Below, one piece after another: positions 1-11,825 of a stretch of 64,000 nucleotides of DNA (its first letter is position 1; every line of letters begins with the position of its first letter). The notes below the pieces were generated by a model. It made no database searches, was not told where the DNA came from, and saw nothing but the letters and a program-made list of their open reading frames with translations. A program made the translations under genes and the position numbers. Location: positions 216,501-280,500 of the forward strand of contig CAJQUW010007562.1 in NCBI GenBank assembly GCA_907163375.1, read 5' to 3'. The DNA comes from Prostheceraeus crozeri. Its lineage: Eukaryota > Platyhelminthes > Polycladida > Euryleptidae.

Positions 1-197
1 GATTAATTGAATTTCAATTAATTGATTGGAGAGGGCAATTAAATTGCAAGTAAGCTTTGTTAATCCCTAGCCCTAATACCTGTATACAGAGTGATGTCAC
101 AACTTATACTTTACTTTCACTGTAGGCCCTATTCTCCAACTCTGTTCGATTGGACGATTCCTATAGAGGCTCCACATCAACGTAGTGTTATACATTA

Positions 198-908
198 CAG
201 TCGAAGCTTGTTAATTCGGACACGGATAATCAAGACTTCGGTTAATTAAGATCATAATAAGGTCTTGTGATGCCACAAAAAGTATTCAGGGCTGCGCTAC
301 GCACCCTCAATGGAGGTCAAAGTCTTGTGGAAAGTGCGTAAATGGAAACTCTCCAGACGACTGACTGCCTGGAGATCAACGGCATGACACTGCAAGAAGT
401 CCAAGAGTTTCGTTACCGTAGGAATGTCCTCGACATGGAAGCCGGAGCGGAAAGGGCAGTCAGAGCTCGCGTTGCACATGTAAAGTTGAAGGACAAAGTG
501 TCAAGTGAAGAAGTGGCAAGACTATGTGGCCTACCCGAACTGCCTATTCGCCTACGCCAGAAACGCTTGCGGTGGTTCGGACATGTATAGATAGCAACCG
601 ACAACATCATCTATTGGTTGACGGTCGCCCTCCACGAGGAAGACCGAAGAAAACGTGCTATGTCAAGGTGGACACTACGCTGGATCGTAATGCATGGGAA
701 AAAGTCATCGCAGCAACGTGCAACACTGGTGGAATCGGGAAGAACAGACGAGAATCGAAAAACTGAAGTTAAAGTAAGTTAATTAAGATCATACGGCCGT
801 GGCATTTTTGTATATTTGGTAGATATAAGTTGCTGTTCAATTAAGACTTTCGATAATTGAGACATTGAAAGCCTGGCATTTATGGTCTTAATTACCGAGC
901 TTTGACTG
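198..908. mobile_element. pogo-like MITE with TA target duplication, split by a LINE tail
   Basis: The two ends are imperfect inverted repeats. The left reads CAGTCGAAGCTTGTTAATTC and the reverse of the right reads CAGTCAAAGCTCGGTAATTA. Each end is flanked by TA (196-197 and 909-910). A CAG start with a TA duplication is typical of pogo/Tigger-type MITEs; that assignment is inference. No transposase of its own is visible. The middle (257-777) is a later LINE insertion, so the original MITE was only about 175 bp. Confidence 0.7.
257..777 (+). pseudogene. 5'-truncated LINE tail (C-terminal end of reverse transcriptase ORF)
   Basis: The translation carries the usual C-terminal signature of a non-LTR retrotransposon: RLRQKRLRWFGHV near 554-590, then a Gly-Arg-Pro-rich segment (GRPPRGRPKKTC, about 624-660) in a second frame, so at least one frameshift separates them. 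It ends near KNRRESKN at about 764. The 16-bp word gttaattaagatcata lies directly before (241-256) and after (778-793) and is an exact target-site duplication. This shows an endonuclease-primed insertion of a 5'-truncated copy into the surrounding MITE. The tail motif is shared by RTE- and CR1-type LINEs, so the clade is not resolved. Confidence 0.75.
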
Positions 909-998
909 TATATATTATGGATTCACCTGCATGTAATTCGGATTCATTTTTCAATATGGGGCCTAATTGTTAGAATAATATCGTTTGTTCATTTAGCT

Positions 999-1439
999 CA
1001 GGGGTTCCCAACCTCACCTATGCATATAAAAATAGCAAGAATTCAAAAATCAATACTAAAATCATACTAAAATTTAATTTCAAGTAGAAATATATGAAAT
1101 TCGTAATTTAATTACACAAAGATTTGACTAGGCGTAACTGATGCGCTCTTGTGCCATGCTCCAACATCAAACGAACTCTTTGTTTGCTTTCAATCATTAC
1201 TATGGTGGAAATCCGCATTCACATAAGTATGTGGTTGGGGTCGAGTTGGTGGTCGCTAATTAGCAACGGTTGCTTCAAGACCAGATGATGACAATCCAAT
1301 GCGGAATGCGCACAAAGTTCAGCAGTTCAACTGAACCATTAACAGGAAAGTAATTTATGTAAAATTGAATTATAGTAAATCTCCCATATTGTGCGTACCC
1401 CTCAAAATTCCTTCGCGTACCCCAGGTTGGGAGCCCCTG
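999..1439. mobile_element. Non-autonomous hAT element (MITE)
   Basis: The ends are inverted repeats: CAGGGGTTCCCAACCT at the left, and AGGTTGGGAGCCCCTG closing the right. The terminus resembles the CAGNGGTTCTCAACC ends of Charlie/MER5-type hATs. The flanks are 8-bp duplications with one difference: atttagct at 991-998 and atttggct at 1440-1447. The interior has no open frame of interest. Confidence 0.85.
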
Positions 1440-1508
1440 ATTTGGCTGATTGGTTGTTCACCGCTGCCAAATTCAATCAATTGCTTGTGATGATTCCAAT
1501 TTCAACTA

Positions 1509-2685
1509 TCGGCTAGTTTGGACGTCTCGGATTCAGGAGAGGTACTGATCTGTCTCTGCCAGCTTTCATTGCGTCCGTTAATGGCGTTGCTAGGACAGTA
1601 TCAGAAATCGTCGACGATTTCCAGTCAGACCCTGATCTTAGTGAAGCAAAAATTCCCCGGAAATGTTGCACCTAAAGGAGAACAAATTAAATATCAGAAG
1701 ACATGGGATCTACTGTTGGTAAAGAAAGAACTTGATGCGCTTCTGAATTCCGTCTAATGATTCAATGCCTCCGGCCTTCACAAGGTCGAAATGATATTTC
1801 AATGCGCCTTGCTCTTGGTAACACCATGAAAAATGGCTTGCCGACTGGGAATCGAACCCAGTCTTCGAACTGCTAATACGGCATGAAAATATCATTTCGA
1901 CCTCGTGAAAGATGGAGGCATTGAATCATTGGATCGATTGTCCGAGGTCGCCTGGAAGCGGTTGCTATTGTCTGAATTTAACATCCAATGTCAAGACAAA
2001 AAGCAGACTCTTATCCGCTTCATCCCCTGGAGCTGGTGCTTAACGCTATCCCACCTCCAAGTCTGGGCCTCAAACTAGACAACAAACAGCTACGTATATC
2101 AATAGCTCTCCAACTTGGAGCCAACATTTGTGCACCTTTCATATGCAAGTGTGGATCGGACGTCGACAGCTATGTCACGCATGGTCTGAGTTGCCGCTTT
2201 AACTCAAGAAGAACTGCAAGACATACGGAGGCCAACCATATAATTCGAAGATCGCTAGTTTCTGCCGGCTTGCCTGCTATTCTTGAGCCGCAAGGTCTCT
2301 GTCGTGATGACGGGAAGAGGCCGGATGGTGTAACTCTAATCCCCTGGAGCACAGGTAGGCAGCTTGTCTGGAACTTCACATGTGTCGCAAGCAACCTCCA
2401 AATTTCAAGCTACGAAGGGGGAACGGTGGCTTCACGAGCGAAGGACAAGAAAGAGGAGAAAGTATGAAAGTCTGCAACATTCGTACGTGTTCTGTCCAAT
2501 CGCAGCAGAAACACTTGGTGCCTGGGGAATGGACGCGCTGACGATGATCAAGGCAATAGGCAAAAGGATTGCGGACGTCACGGGTGAAGCTCGGACAACA
2601 AGTTTTTGAAACAGCGCCTGAGTCTTGCAATACAGAGATGCAATGCAACGAATATATTGTCTTCTTTCCCAGAGTGCAGAGACCT
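1509..2685 (+). pseudogene. C-terminal part of a LINE with a restriction-endonuclease-like domain
   Basis: The longest frame (1988-2467) contains LNAIPPPSLGLKLD, a CKCG..V..YVTHGLSCR zinc-finger-like block, GLCRDDGKRPDG and TLIPWSTGRQLVWNFT. This order matches, from memory, the C-terminal region found downstream of the reverse transcriptase in a widespread non-LTR family. The KRPDG...LVW block looks like a PD-(D/E)xK core; that reading is inference. Homology starts near 1509 in another frame (LPAFIASVNGVARTVSEIV) and continues after a frameshift near 2460 (KYESLQHSYVFCPIAAETLG) to about 2680 (RLSLAIQRCNATNILSSFP). At least two frame changes and a 171-bp insertion show a dead, 5'-truncated copy. 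The reverse transcriptase itself is missing. Confidence 0.7.
1758..1928. mobile_element. Hairpin element with a tRNA-like B box, inserted in the LINE
   Basis: The 42-bp arms (1758-1799 and 1887-1928) are inverted copies with about five mismatches. The outer ends are tgattcaatgcctcc and its complement. The loop, read on the minus strand, holds a T-arm-like CTGGGTTCGATTCCCAG with a consensus RNA polymerase III B box. The element interrupts the LINE protein homology between ..LDALLNSV and the segment leading to LNAIPPPSLGL. No target duplication is clear. A foldback SINE or tRNA-derived MITE are both possible. Confidence 0.6.
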
Positions 2686-2686
2686 G

Positions 2687-4475
2687 GGGCCTATTTCAAT
2701 TTAAGGTGCACTACCTTAAGTGCCTTAAGGTAAGGTAGCAAAAAGGAGCTGCTTCATAGGTGGTTAAGTCTGTTTCAGTTTTAAGGTGGTTAAAAGACGA
2801 CATTTCCTTAAGGTACCTTAAGGAGCCTAAGTACCTTAAGGTGATGAATGAGTCACGTTATAATGTCAAAGCGGTGGTATTGTTGAGAAGCGAGGGGCGT
2901 GAGGCAGGCATGAAAGCTTCACACTAAGTACAGAGAGATATAATAAAAGGGAAATCCGAACGCGCTGTGAATTAGATACGGTGTCTACGTGAATGATCTC
3001 GTTATTATACTCAGTCAAGTGAAATCTCTTATAATATTAACAACAGAGAAAGATTCGTCACTTATAATGCTTGAAGTGCAGATCACTTGATACATTGTTG
3101 CACTTGTTTTATGTAAAAACAAATTGTGACATTATTCAAGTAACTCCGGTTACAAGAAAAATCTGATTCTTCAATTTGCAAAATCTATCACAATTTTTGT
3201 CACTGATATTATTTAAACGAAATTGAAACGGCTTCACGACGACATGATTGATATGAACGTTGTCGATGTTTTAGTAGAAAATGTAATGAAATATCGGTTG
3301 AACAAACATCACCGTTACGATGTATTTAATATACTAATTACGAAAGCCTATTTTTAGAAATATCCCCTCAATTTCTTAACATGATTTACATTAGCCTACA
3401 TATCACACACTATAGGCTTACGAGTGTGTGTTTGCTGGGATATCATGGGACGGATAACCCATCCCTTGTACAGATCAAAGGGCCAACAAGTTCAAATGTA
3501 CCTGTGGGGGGGGGGAAGATAAAGAAAACTGTGGTTACGGCGATGAGAATGCGACGTTAACTCAGGAGGACACGGATACTTCTGTCGCATGTAGTGAACA
3601 GATAAACTCATCGAGCAATCATTTCTCCTCATCTGACGTGGCGAAACTAGCGTGCAAGCAATTGGAAGAAGAAATTCTTCAAAACCGTAAAGAGCACGAG
3701 ATCCGAAGGGAACTACTTCAGGCGAAGCGAGAGTATTACGTGGAAAAGACCGCTTGGTTAATGAACCATTTATGATTGACGAACGTGATGTCATTGATTT
3801 CTATGAAATAAATTATGATCTTGGATTCATGTATCATTATTTATTTATGAAATAACGCAACATAATCTATTCTGCTATCAAGCAACAATATTGTACGATG
3901 AATTCATTGGATGAATTATTTTTAATTAGACTTCGGTAACATCTATAAGCGAGAATTAAATTCAGATAATAAGTGTATATTTCGTGTACTTTAAACCTAA
4001 ATTAATTAGATATTAGCCTAGTGTATTCATTACGTTAAACAAACCGAATAAGTGACTGACTGAATAGTCCTAAATTAAATGCCAGGCAATTCTATTAATA
4101 CATAGGTTAAATCCTAGAAATTATATACTCAATGTATCCTTTCATAACAAAGAAGTAATCATTTATTACCCTTAAAGTAGCAATTTTTTTCTATCTATTT
4201 GGGTGGTAATACCATCCAATAAGGTAGGTATCTTAAATACTTAAAAAAACATTTAGGTAAGGCTACCTCACCTTGAATTGAAACGTGCCTTGAAGGTGGC
4301 TTAGGTACCTTAAAGCAATTTAACGTGTCTTCCTTAAGGTAGAGGCGCCTTAAGGCACCTACAAAATGACGCACTTCCTCAAGGTACCTACACCTTAAAA
4401 CTGAAACATACTAAGGCTGTTTTTAAGGTACCTTAAGGTACTTAAGGCGCCTCTACCTTAAATCGAAATAGGCCC
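2687..4475. mobile_element. Non-autonomous PIF/Harbinger element with dense subterminal repeats
   Basis: The termini are inverted repeats: GGGCCTATTTCAATTTAAGG at the left and its near-copy, reversed, at the right. Each is flanked by the 3-bp duplication CTG (2684-2686 and 4476-4478), the CWG type known for animal Harbingers. Both subterminal regions (about 2700-2850 and 4250-4460) are packed with CTTAAGGTACCTTAAG-like palindromic words, candidate transposase or Myb-protein binding sites. The interior keeps one exon of the Myb-like accessory protein (3474-3775). No DDE nuclease is visible, so it would depend on another copy to move. Confidence 0.8.
3474..3775 (+). pseudogene. C-terminal exon of Harbinger Myb/SANT-like accessory protein
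   Basis: Read from a possible acceptor (..cccttgtacag ending at 3473), the frame ends at the TGA at 3773-3775. It contains an acidic Ser/Thr-rich segment, then a basic coiled region: KLACKQLEEEILQNRKEHEI followed by RRELLQAKREYYVEKTAWL. Such C-terminal coils are typical of the Myb-like DNA-binding partner encoded by PIF/Harbinger transposons, which helps the nuclease enter the nucleus and bind DNA. The N-terminal Myb domain was not found upstream. The exon is open for about 100 codons, so decay is recent or constraint persisted. Confidence 0.6.
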
Positions 4476-4478
4476 CTG

Positions 4479-5005
4479 AACGAACCCAGCTATCTTGAAT
4501 TCACTTTTTTAATGCAAACTTTGTCTTCTCCTTTGTATCTCTTATGAGATGTCGCATGAAATAAAAGATTTTATGGTGAAGAAAAAAATGAAAAGTTAGT
4601 TGATTGAAAGAGCAATTCAAATGCAGTCAATTTTTGATAATCCAGTGACAGTAGGAGGTAGAATTTACATACAAGGAGAAGGGAAATGAACTACACTGTG
4701 CAATAGCTAAATGTGAACACCACAAGCTTTGCTCTACCGTCTCGTTCGTCTTCATTCAATGCTCGTCGCTTTGATGACTGCAAAAATGGTCAAGAAAACC
4801 ACGAGATACAATTCTGATGTTAAATTTGAAACTGCAGCATTTCGAGTTATTTGACTAGTATTCTAACTAGTCAACTATTCTAACTAGTATTCTAACTATC
4901 TAACTCTAATAACAGCACCTTTTAGACAGGGTGTATACGCTTTTTGAAAAAAAATCCTTAAATTTTCTCTGAACATTTTTATAAACTGAATTTGACCGAA
5001 AAAGT
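4479..5005. other. No recognisable gene
   Basis: AT-rich sequence with a short local repeat of 'ttctaactagta' at about 4858-4905. No coding signal or mobile-element end was seen. Confidence 0.5.
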
Positions 5006-5013
5006 GATATAGT

Positions 5014-5716
5014 CAGGGTGACCACTTCAGGAGGACCGAAAATCGGACCGTAAGTCTGTCACATAAATTTTAAATTTTGATGATTTGACTATAGTAGTAC
5101 TTATCCAACTGAAATGCATACAAAGAAAAACATACTTCTGACTTCTGAGTGAAAGTATAGGAAGTTCATTCACTTGGATTCAAAAATCAATCAGTGATAC
5201 CAAAGACAATCATTGAGCGACATCCCAGCGAAAATCTCGCAATTTACGGATATGCAGGGATTACGACAAACGAAGTTTTCATATCAATAAAAGAATAAAT
5301 GGCACTATAGAGCATCGCGCAATCTGTGAAGAAACGATCATACGAAGCGATAATTGGCGTCATCTGACAGGAGAAACTTTTTGTTTTAGCACACATTTTA
5401 TGTAATATCTACTTTCCGCTCATTTGATGAGCACACTGAATTTTTGTCGAAGTCTGAAATTGTTGGATAAAAACGAAAACTGAAATGAATTTATAAAATG
5501 GTATATTCACTATACACATTCAACATCGGATTAAAATATTTCTGTTAATTACAAAATAAATAAATTCAATAAGCTGCTCAATTTTTATTTTAGGGTAAGT
5601 AGTAAGAAGAAACCCCATGAATTACATAATTGGCAATTTCGGACCATTTCGGACCTTCCCCCGAAATTCTGACCAAATCGGACTGGTCCGAAAATTCGGA
5701 CCAAGTGGTCACACTG
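5014..5716. mobile_element. hAT MITE with perfect 8-bp target duplication
   Basis: The left end is CAGGGTGACCACTT and the right end is AAGTGGTCACACTG, which are inverted repeats. The flanks are exact copies of gatatagt (5006-5013 and 5717-5724). Subterminal 'ggaccg/cggacc' words recur at both ends. The 703-bp interior has no transposase. Confidence 0.9.
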
Positions 5717-5724
5717 GATATAGT

Positions 5725-7289
5725 ACCCAAAAAAGGATGATATCAGTTGATATCAATTGTAGTTAATCCATTAACAGCATAATTTATTGTCTGATAACTG
5801 AATGAAGATAGCTGCTTTTGTTATAACAGTTTCAAATTAAACCAAGTGCGTCATATCATGGTAATCATATTTCCTCATCTCTATCAAATCATTAGTTAAA
5901 CATCTGAAAGACAAAGTTAACGCTTGGAAGGAGTAATAAACGATGTCGACACTGATAAAACTATCGTTCAATATCAAACACATCGAATCTTTATTCATAA
6001 AAACAAAAAAAAACAAGAACCTATTTGGTTTTCAATCTCCTAGCAATCAAAAAAAGAGATTACAAATAACTATATCTAACAATAAGAAGAAAATAACAGG
6101 TATTAGCATACACGAATAGATGTGACTTAGGATAGTTAAGAAATGGTTGCTTTAATTTGTTCATTTATGTTCTCTATGTCATTTATCAATTTCTGTCGTT
6201 TTTTTTCAGTGCCTCTAATTCTGCCACATTTGTGATGCTGATAAGAAAATCACATTAAATATAGTCTTAGTACATGCACCTATAAACTTTGACATCAAGT
6301 AGTTGTTAGTAGTTTAGGACATTGACTTTAACACTACTAATCACATTAATTTTTCAAATTCCCTGAAGCGTTTACACGCTGTGATTGATGACACTTCCAC
6401 AAGTTGATCAATAGGGAACAGAAATGATGGACGGTATCGCGGCTGAGCGACGAAGCGATGTTAATGGGAACCAGAACCGCAGCAAATTCATGTTCCCAAT
6501 TCTGCCAATTTGAAAACCTGATCAGGCCTCGGCACCACGAGGTAACGATCGCAAAAACCAAGCGCCTATCCATTGTGCACTCCACATTTATGATAATTTT
6601 GATATTCTAAGACTATTCCTAATGGACGACTTGACGCATTGACTTGAATTTTTCAGTACTTCAACGGGACGATACCCTCAATCAGATATTGTTTAAAATT
6701 AGTTCGTAGCAGTAGTATATTATTCGATGCAACAGTACGTGTAGTTGACTTATTCAGCATTTTGAGAAATGAGTTTTAAAGAAGCTCTAACGACCACTGA
6801 AGCAACTAATTCAACTTTTCGACACGCCGATGATATTTGAAAAAAAGACCGCTATCTGCAAATATTCACGTTCCTCACGCTTTGATTTCAAAAGTGATTA
6901 CCTTTTGTAAGAATTTAGTTCCCCTCCTAATCGCTGCTTTGTTAGAACAATTCGAGACGAGATCCACTTGGGAAGTAAGCTGACGATCGTATAATGAAAG
7001 TCAGGAACTACGCAATATGTCAAACTGAACTGATTTTCCATTTTAAGAAGTTTCTCTCACACATTTAACGATTTTTATATCCCCATCTCAACTGACATTG
7101 ATCAATCGATATAAACACCAAGTGAGCTGTTTTTGAATGAATTCCAGCTGTTAATTTCGGTCACTTCAGTTGATACACCACAATAACACGCTGTAAATAA
7201 TCAGTGAAAGGAGAACTGATCTCACAATGTCTAAAAAAACACAACAAATTTCTTTCAATAATTTGATAGGTCTGCTAATTAGATAGGGC
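5725..7289. other. Unannotated AT-rich stretch
   Basis: No coding homology, repeat end or RNA gene was recognised. The few open frames here are short and lack codon or motif support. Confidence 0.5.
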
Positions 7290-7821
7290 TCATGCCGGGT
7301 GGCCAATGCAATGAAAGGAGTTGTATTGACCATGCTTAGCAACAAGAGCGGGTGAAAGGCGTGGTCTTTTCACCATTCTTCTGTATTGTAAATGAGTTTC
7401 CATGATTGACAGTGAGAAGCCGCAAGCTTTTGATAGGTTTATTAGCAGCAAACATGTTTCAGTAGGCAAGCTACCATCATCAGTGACAACGGTCAAGCGG
7501 CTGTGATTGGCTGCGGTTATTCATTAGGTACTGTGAATGAAGGAATGACTTTATGTACAATGATTCAGCAATTTTCGTGCATGGAGTGCGAATGAGAATT
7601 ATAAAATTATCTTTATTTGGGATGTGAACATGAAGAGATATTTCGGATGCTGGTCGACCTTTCACGTGTTCGTTTATCCTAGTGAAAATATGGCGACGGG
7701 TTTCACCGACGTAGCATTGACTGCAATGCTTACAAGTATACTTATACACTACGGAAGATAACTCATTGAAAGGAATTTTATCTTTATTGCTTATCATGTT
7801 TTGTGTTTTGTATGTGTTCAA
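7290..7821 (-). pseudogene. Penelope-like element 3' end: GIY-YIG endonuclease and tail
   Basis: The open frame 7480-7821 encodes the end of a Penelope-like protein. It has the linker/GIY-YIG start VVYKYTCKHCSQCYVGETRR, then HIFTRINEHVKG and a later conserved KIAESLYIKSF block. GIY-YIG domains nick target DNA for Penelope retrotransposition. No reverse transcriptase is present upstream, so this is a 5'-truncated copy. A CTGATGA...GAAAC motif with a 4-bp stem lies at 7453-7485 (minus), the place where hammerhead ribozymes are known in this family. Confidence 0.75.
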
Positions 7822-8442
7822 GGCAATTCTTAAAATACTATTTTCTAAAGCACTATTTATGTGGCGAATATTACGTTTTATTCGCCTAAGACTAAAATAG
7901 AATCTAGCGAAAAAACTGAAATATTTTGGAAGCTCCCCTATGTTTCAACTCTTCTTTCTCGAATAGCCAAATCAGCAGGAGACACACCATGCCAAAATCA
8001 TTGTCTTTAGACTCAGTACTTTTAGATTCTATTTCAACAAAACTGCAATCTGCATACCATTGGATTAGTACATGTTTTCTCTGATCGTGTCTGACAAGAA
8101 GAGGATTTAACTAAAACTCGTCAGACGCACAGATTCGTAATATTTGGCATAGGGTGTACTTCATTCTGTGAAAGTTTCGTCCTCGTTCCTGTCGAAACCT
8201 TTTCAGACTGCAGGACTAATGTTATAGCTTTAGCCAACTAAGTCAACCCCAGGTTTAGTTCTACAAATTGCTTTGATGTTTGCTTACATAGGAAAGTGTT
8301 CATGTATGCCATTTTCTGAAGCAAGTCTACCTCTCATCTGTATATTTAACTGAGTAATTAAATGCCTTCTTGACAACAAATTTCTGTCGTAGTTCATTGA
8401 ATATCTATAGTGAATGACAGCTATTAAGTCAATACAACATGC
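7822..8442. other. No recognisable gene
   Basis: Intergenic AT-rich sequence; nothing supportable was seen. Confidence 0.5.
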
Positions 8443-8695
8443 CAACACCCTTGATTCCCCGACCGCACCTGCCTGACCCAGGAATCGAACCGAAGTCCAC
8501 GGTGGGGACGAGCTCTCACCTTCTTCATCTTCAATATGCTGTCGATATCACTTAGAGATGACTTCTGTCTTTACTCGCATTCCTTTTGAACCGTCAGCGG
8601 GGTCTAGTGAAGAAGGTGCGAGCTCGTGTCCACCGCGGACTTCAGTTCGATTCCTGGGCCAGGCGAGTGCGGTCGGGGAATCAAGGGTGTTGTTG
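8443..8695. repeat. Inverted pair of tRNA-like (SINE-type) sequences
   Basis: About 85 bp at 8443-8527 is repeated in inverted orientation at about 8608-8695, with roughly 80 bp between. Both arms contain a B-box-like GTTCGATTCC inside CCAGGAATCGAAC (or its complement) and share the word gattccccgaccgcac. This suggests two head-to-head copies of a tRNA-derived short repeat, or one foldback element. No target duplication was found. Confidence 0.6.
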
Positions 8696-8775
8696 TCATT
8701 TATTCACTTATTGAGTAATAAAATGCCATCTTGTTTCTCCTATGTAACACTTTTCACAAAGCTCACACTCCCATC

Positions 8776-10270
8776 TATAAGTAGACACCGACATCTTAAG
8801 TGACTATTTTAATCGATTTAGGTATTTTTATGTGAATAATTTTGCAGATTTTGGTTGTTAATTTAGGTGAATTGAAGTTCCCTTAAAATAGCTAAAAAAA
8901 TCTAGAACAATTGCATGTTTTGTTCAATTTTTATTGCTTTACTTTTTTGCTGTCTAATTTGCAAACGAATAGATTCCAATGCACGTAAAAGTTGATAAGA
9001 GATTATAACTAGAGGTGATCAGCTGTCAATTTACATGTGATTTGGAACAATTTTATTTCATGCTAAATAGCAGCAGTGCAAATCCAACAACAACGACTGT
9101 ACCGATTTTGCGAACAGATCAGTTTACTTCAAGTGCTATTGATTGATTATAAAACTGCGTGTATATTATCTAGCGTGAGTCGTCATTCTTGCGGTTATAA
9201 TGCCAATTCGTCACGACTATTTTATCGATGTGTGCCTTAGTTAGAAAGTACCGTATTTCTTTGAATAAGAGACACCCTTGAATAAGAGACGCATGTACAA
9301 AAAATAGACTGCTATAGACATATTACATGCAGGCTATTGTAATGTGGTAGCTACATCCGCCTGAGCGATTATTAGGCCTACTTATCTTAGTAAAATAAGT
9401 CAGTCTACTAGTAAATACCGGGTATCATGACCAATATTGTATAATATATAAGGCTTCTTGTTGTTGTACATGCAGGCCTACTTAAGGTTACTTCATCTAC
9501 CATTTAAGGAGGCATTATACGGTAGCTTCCTTTGCATTTGGAGTCATGTACCGGTCGGTAACTTTTGCTGTAAATACTACTTGATTATCGGTATTCTCGT
9601 TTCGGTAAATTCAGATCTAGTCTACATGTATAGTGGCCAACATGTACTGGTATATGAATGTATTAGATGAGTCTACAAGATATGCTACTACAAACCATAA
9701 AACTCCTTTCATTTCCAAAATATCTGAATTATGATAAAGCGTATATATGTAAGAAAAATTAATGGCGAAGTTTGCCCATGACATAGGCCTAAGTGATGAA
9801 TGCAAAGGTTACCTAAGAGAATAGTAGCAAAAAACTAAGACATCTTTTTCTAATGAAAGAATGAAAACTTGAACATTTGATAAATAAGAGACGCCCCTGA
9901 ATAAGAGACGCATCAATCAGGGATCTGAAAAAAATAAGAGACGCGTCTCTTATCCAAAGAAATACGGTCTATGCTGTATCAAGATGGTCGGATAAATTGT
10001 GAATGATCTCTCTACGTCTGCACTGACCAGAATTTTAACGCAGCAACATCAGAAGAAAATCTTTCGGGTGAATCCATCTTTTCAATCATCATAATATCTG
10101 ATGAAGTTCAGATAACACTTGAATTTCTGAGATAACATGCGCGTCACAATATTAAAATAGCTACGTTTAGTCGAAAAGAAAACAATTTAGATGCTTTGAC
10201 AAAATTACTGGAATTTAGGTGGAAAATATATTTTAGGTGATTCACCTAGATTGTCGATGTCTATTTATAA
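8776..10270. mobile_element. Putative DNA element bounded by 28-bp imperfect inverted repeats
   Basis: The left end, TATAAGTAGACACCGACATC, and the reverse of the right end, TATAAATAGACATCGACAAT, match over about 28 bp with a few changes. The interior lacks a transposase and carries another MITE (9250-9968). TA may be the duplicated target, but this is ambiguous. The superfamily was not assigned. Confidence 0.4.
9250..9968. mobile_element. MITE with ACCGTATTTCTTTG termini
   Basis: The terminal inverted repeats start ACCGTATTTCTTTGAATAAG on the left, with a near-identical reversed right end. The word 'aataagagacgc' recurs several times just inside both ends, as subterminal repeats. There is no coding capacity. 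The target duplication is not clear, so the superfamily is open. Confidence 0.7.
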
Positions 10271-11820
10271 GCAATAGAATAAAGCAACCAACAAGGATTT
10301 ATCTTTCCTCGGGGTTAACATAATATTCGAAGTCTTCTAATTGGAATACTCATAGAAACATTTGCATATCAGCTAACAGGGCTATACGGGGTCGAAAAAA
10401 TGTCACATGTTCAAATCCACTTAAACACCAGTTTATTTCAATGAATAGTGTCTCCTGATCATTTTGGCAATAATTTTATTGAAATCTGTGCCAAATTGAG
10501 AAGGTGCGGACGAAAACAAGTATGGTAAGTCACTCTGTCAAAATTTTCGCTGTTGACGTATTGTGCGACAGTTTGTACCAAGCAATGGCTTCAACAGGAA
10601 TCAACATATGCGGATTCCAAACGTATAAATTAGCATCATTCGTGTTTTCTTTAAATAATTACATGAATGGGTCCCAGAATTCTTAAAATTTCAGACTGCA
10701 CACCATCTTCATTTTCTTTAGATGCCTCAGCTGATAAACATGTTCAAATAGTTGTGCACATTGACATGTATGCATTGGTTTATATATAGAAGTTGCATGC
10801 TATTCCGTCTCACCCCCACTCCTGGGGAAAAGAGACGTTAAACGGGGGTAAATTAGATTCATCTGCGCGCGCTTCGGTTTCCTAGAAAGGAAGAATTGTA
10901 TCTAGCCTGAATATCGAAATGGCACTTCACAGAATTAGACAACTTGCTCCTTCTCGAATGGATAATTCGTGTATCGCTTGCTATTGGAAATGGCAAACAA
11001 TAAGCTGTCAGCAGAGGACACCAGAGACAGTGAGAGATGCGTGCGTGCTGTGATATCACTTCGCACACACCAAAACACACATCGATGCGTGGCTTCGATT
11101 CAATGTATGCACTATACAGTGAGAAATGCCGAGGAGAGGATCATCACGTGAACTAATTTTCGTACGCCTGCTACTTTCTTTAATAATGATCGGAAGGGCC
11201 AACATTATGGAGAAAACTTGTGCGCAATGATCTGAATTCTTCGAATCTGAAGGAATTTTGACAATCGAAGCACTTTGCTGGAACTCACATTAATCCGCAA
11301 GTGACGCACGACTTTTTTCCTATCTCTGTGAGGTATTAGGAATTCCTTTTTGTCCACTTAATAGGTTCCTCGATGTGCCGTCAGTTTCGTATTAATCACA
11401 CTTCTAGCAAACCGAAGCAGATAAACAAAATATCTAATTCTTTGCCATCAGCATTAAAGAATGTCATCTCTAGACGAAACAGCGCAGATAAAGCAATTTA
11501 TCTCTGTGGGATACCCATACATACATTTGCACATCATCTATTGTGTTCCATTCTGTGGGTCCATGTATACTCGGCTTTATTTGATTTCATAAAATTCAAT
11601 CCTTCACCTCGCAATTTCGATTTTCCTGTCGGATGGTCTGTTGTATCAGAAGTCTGTTGTTGTGCACGATTTCTATTTCCATTTGTATACAGGCAACATC
11701 CCACAATAATGAGAAGACACGTACGCTTCCCTACTATGCGACAAGAACAGTAGCAAGGTTGCTTACTCACAGATAAGAAATTCAAACTTACAATTATAAA
11801 ATTGTCATTTACGATAAAGA
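10271..11820. other. Unannotated stretch
   Basis: There are open frames up to 126 codons (11373-11753, plus), but none shows a family motif, a signal peptide or flanking splice signals that can be trusted. Treated as non-coding. Confidence 0.45.
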
Positions 11821-11825
11821 TTATT

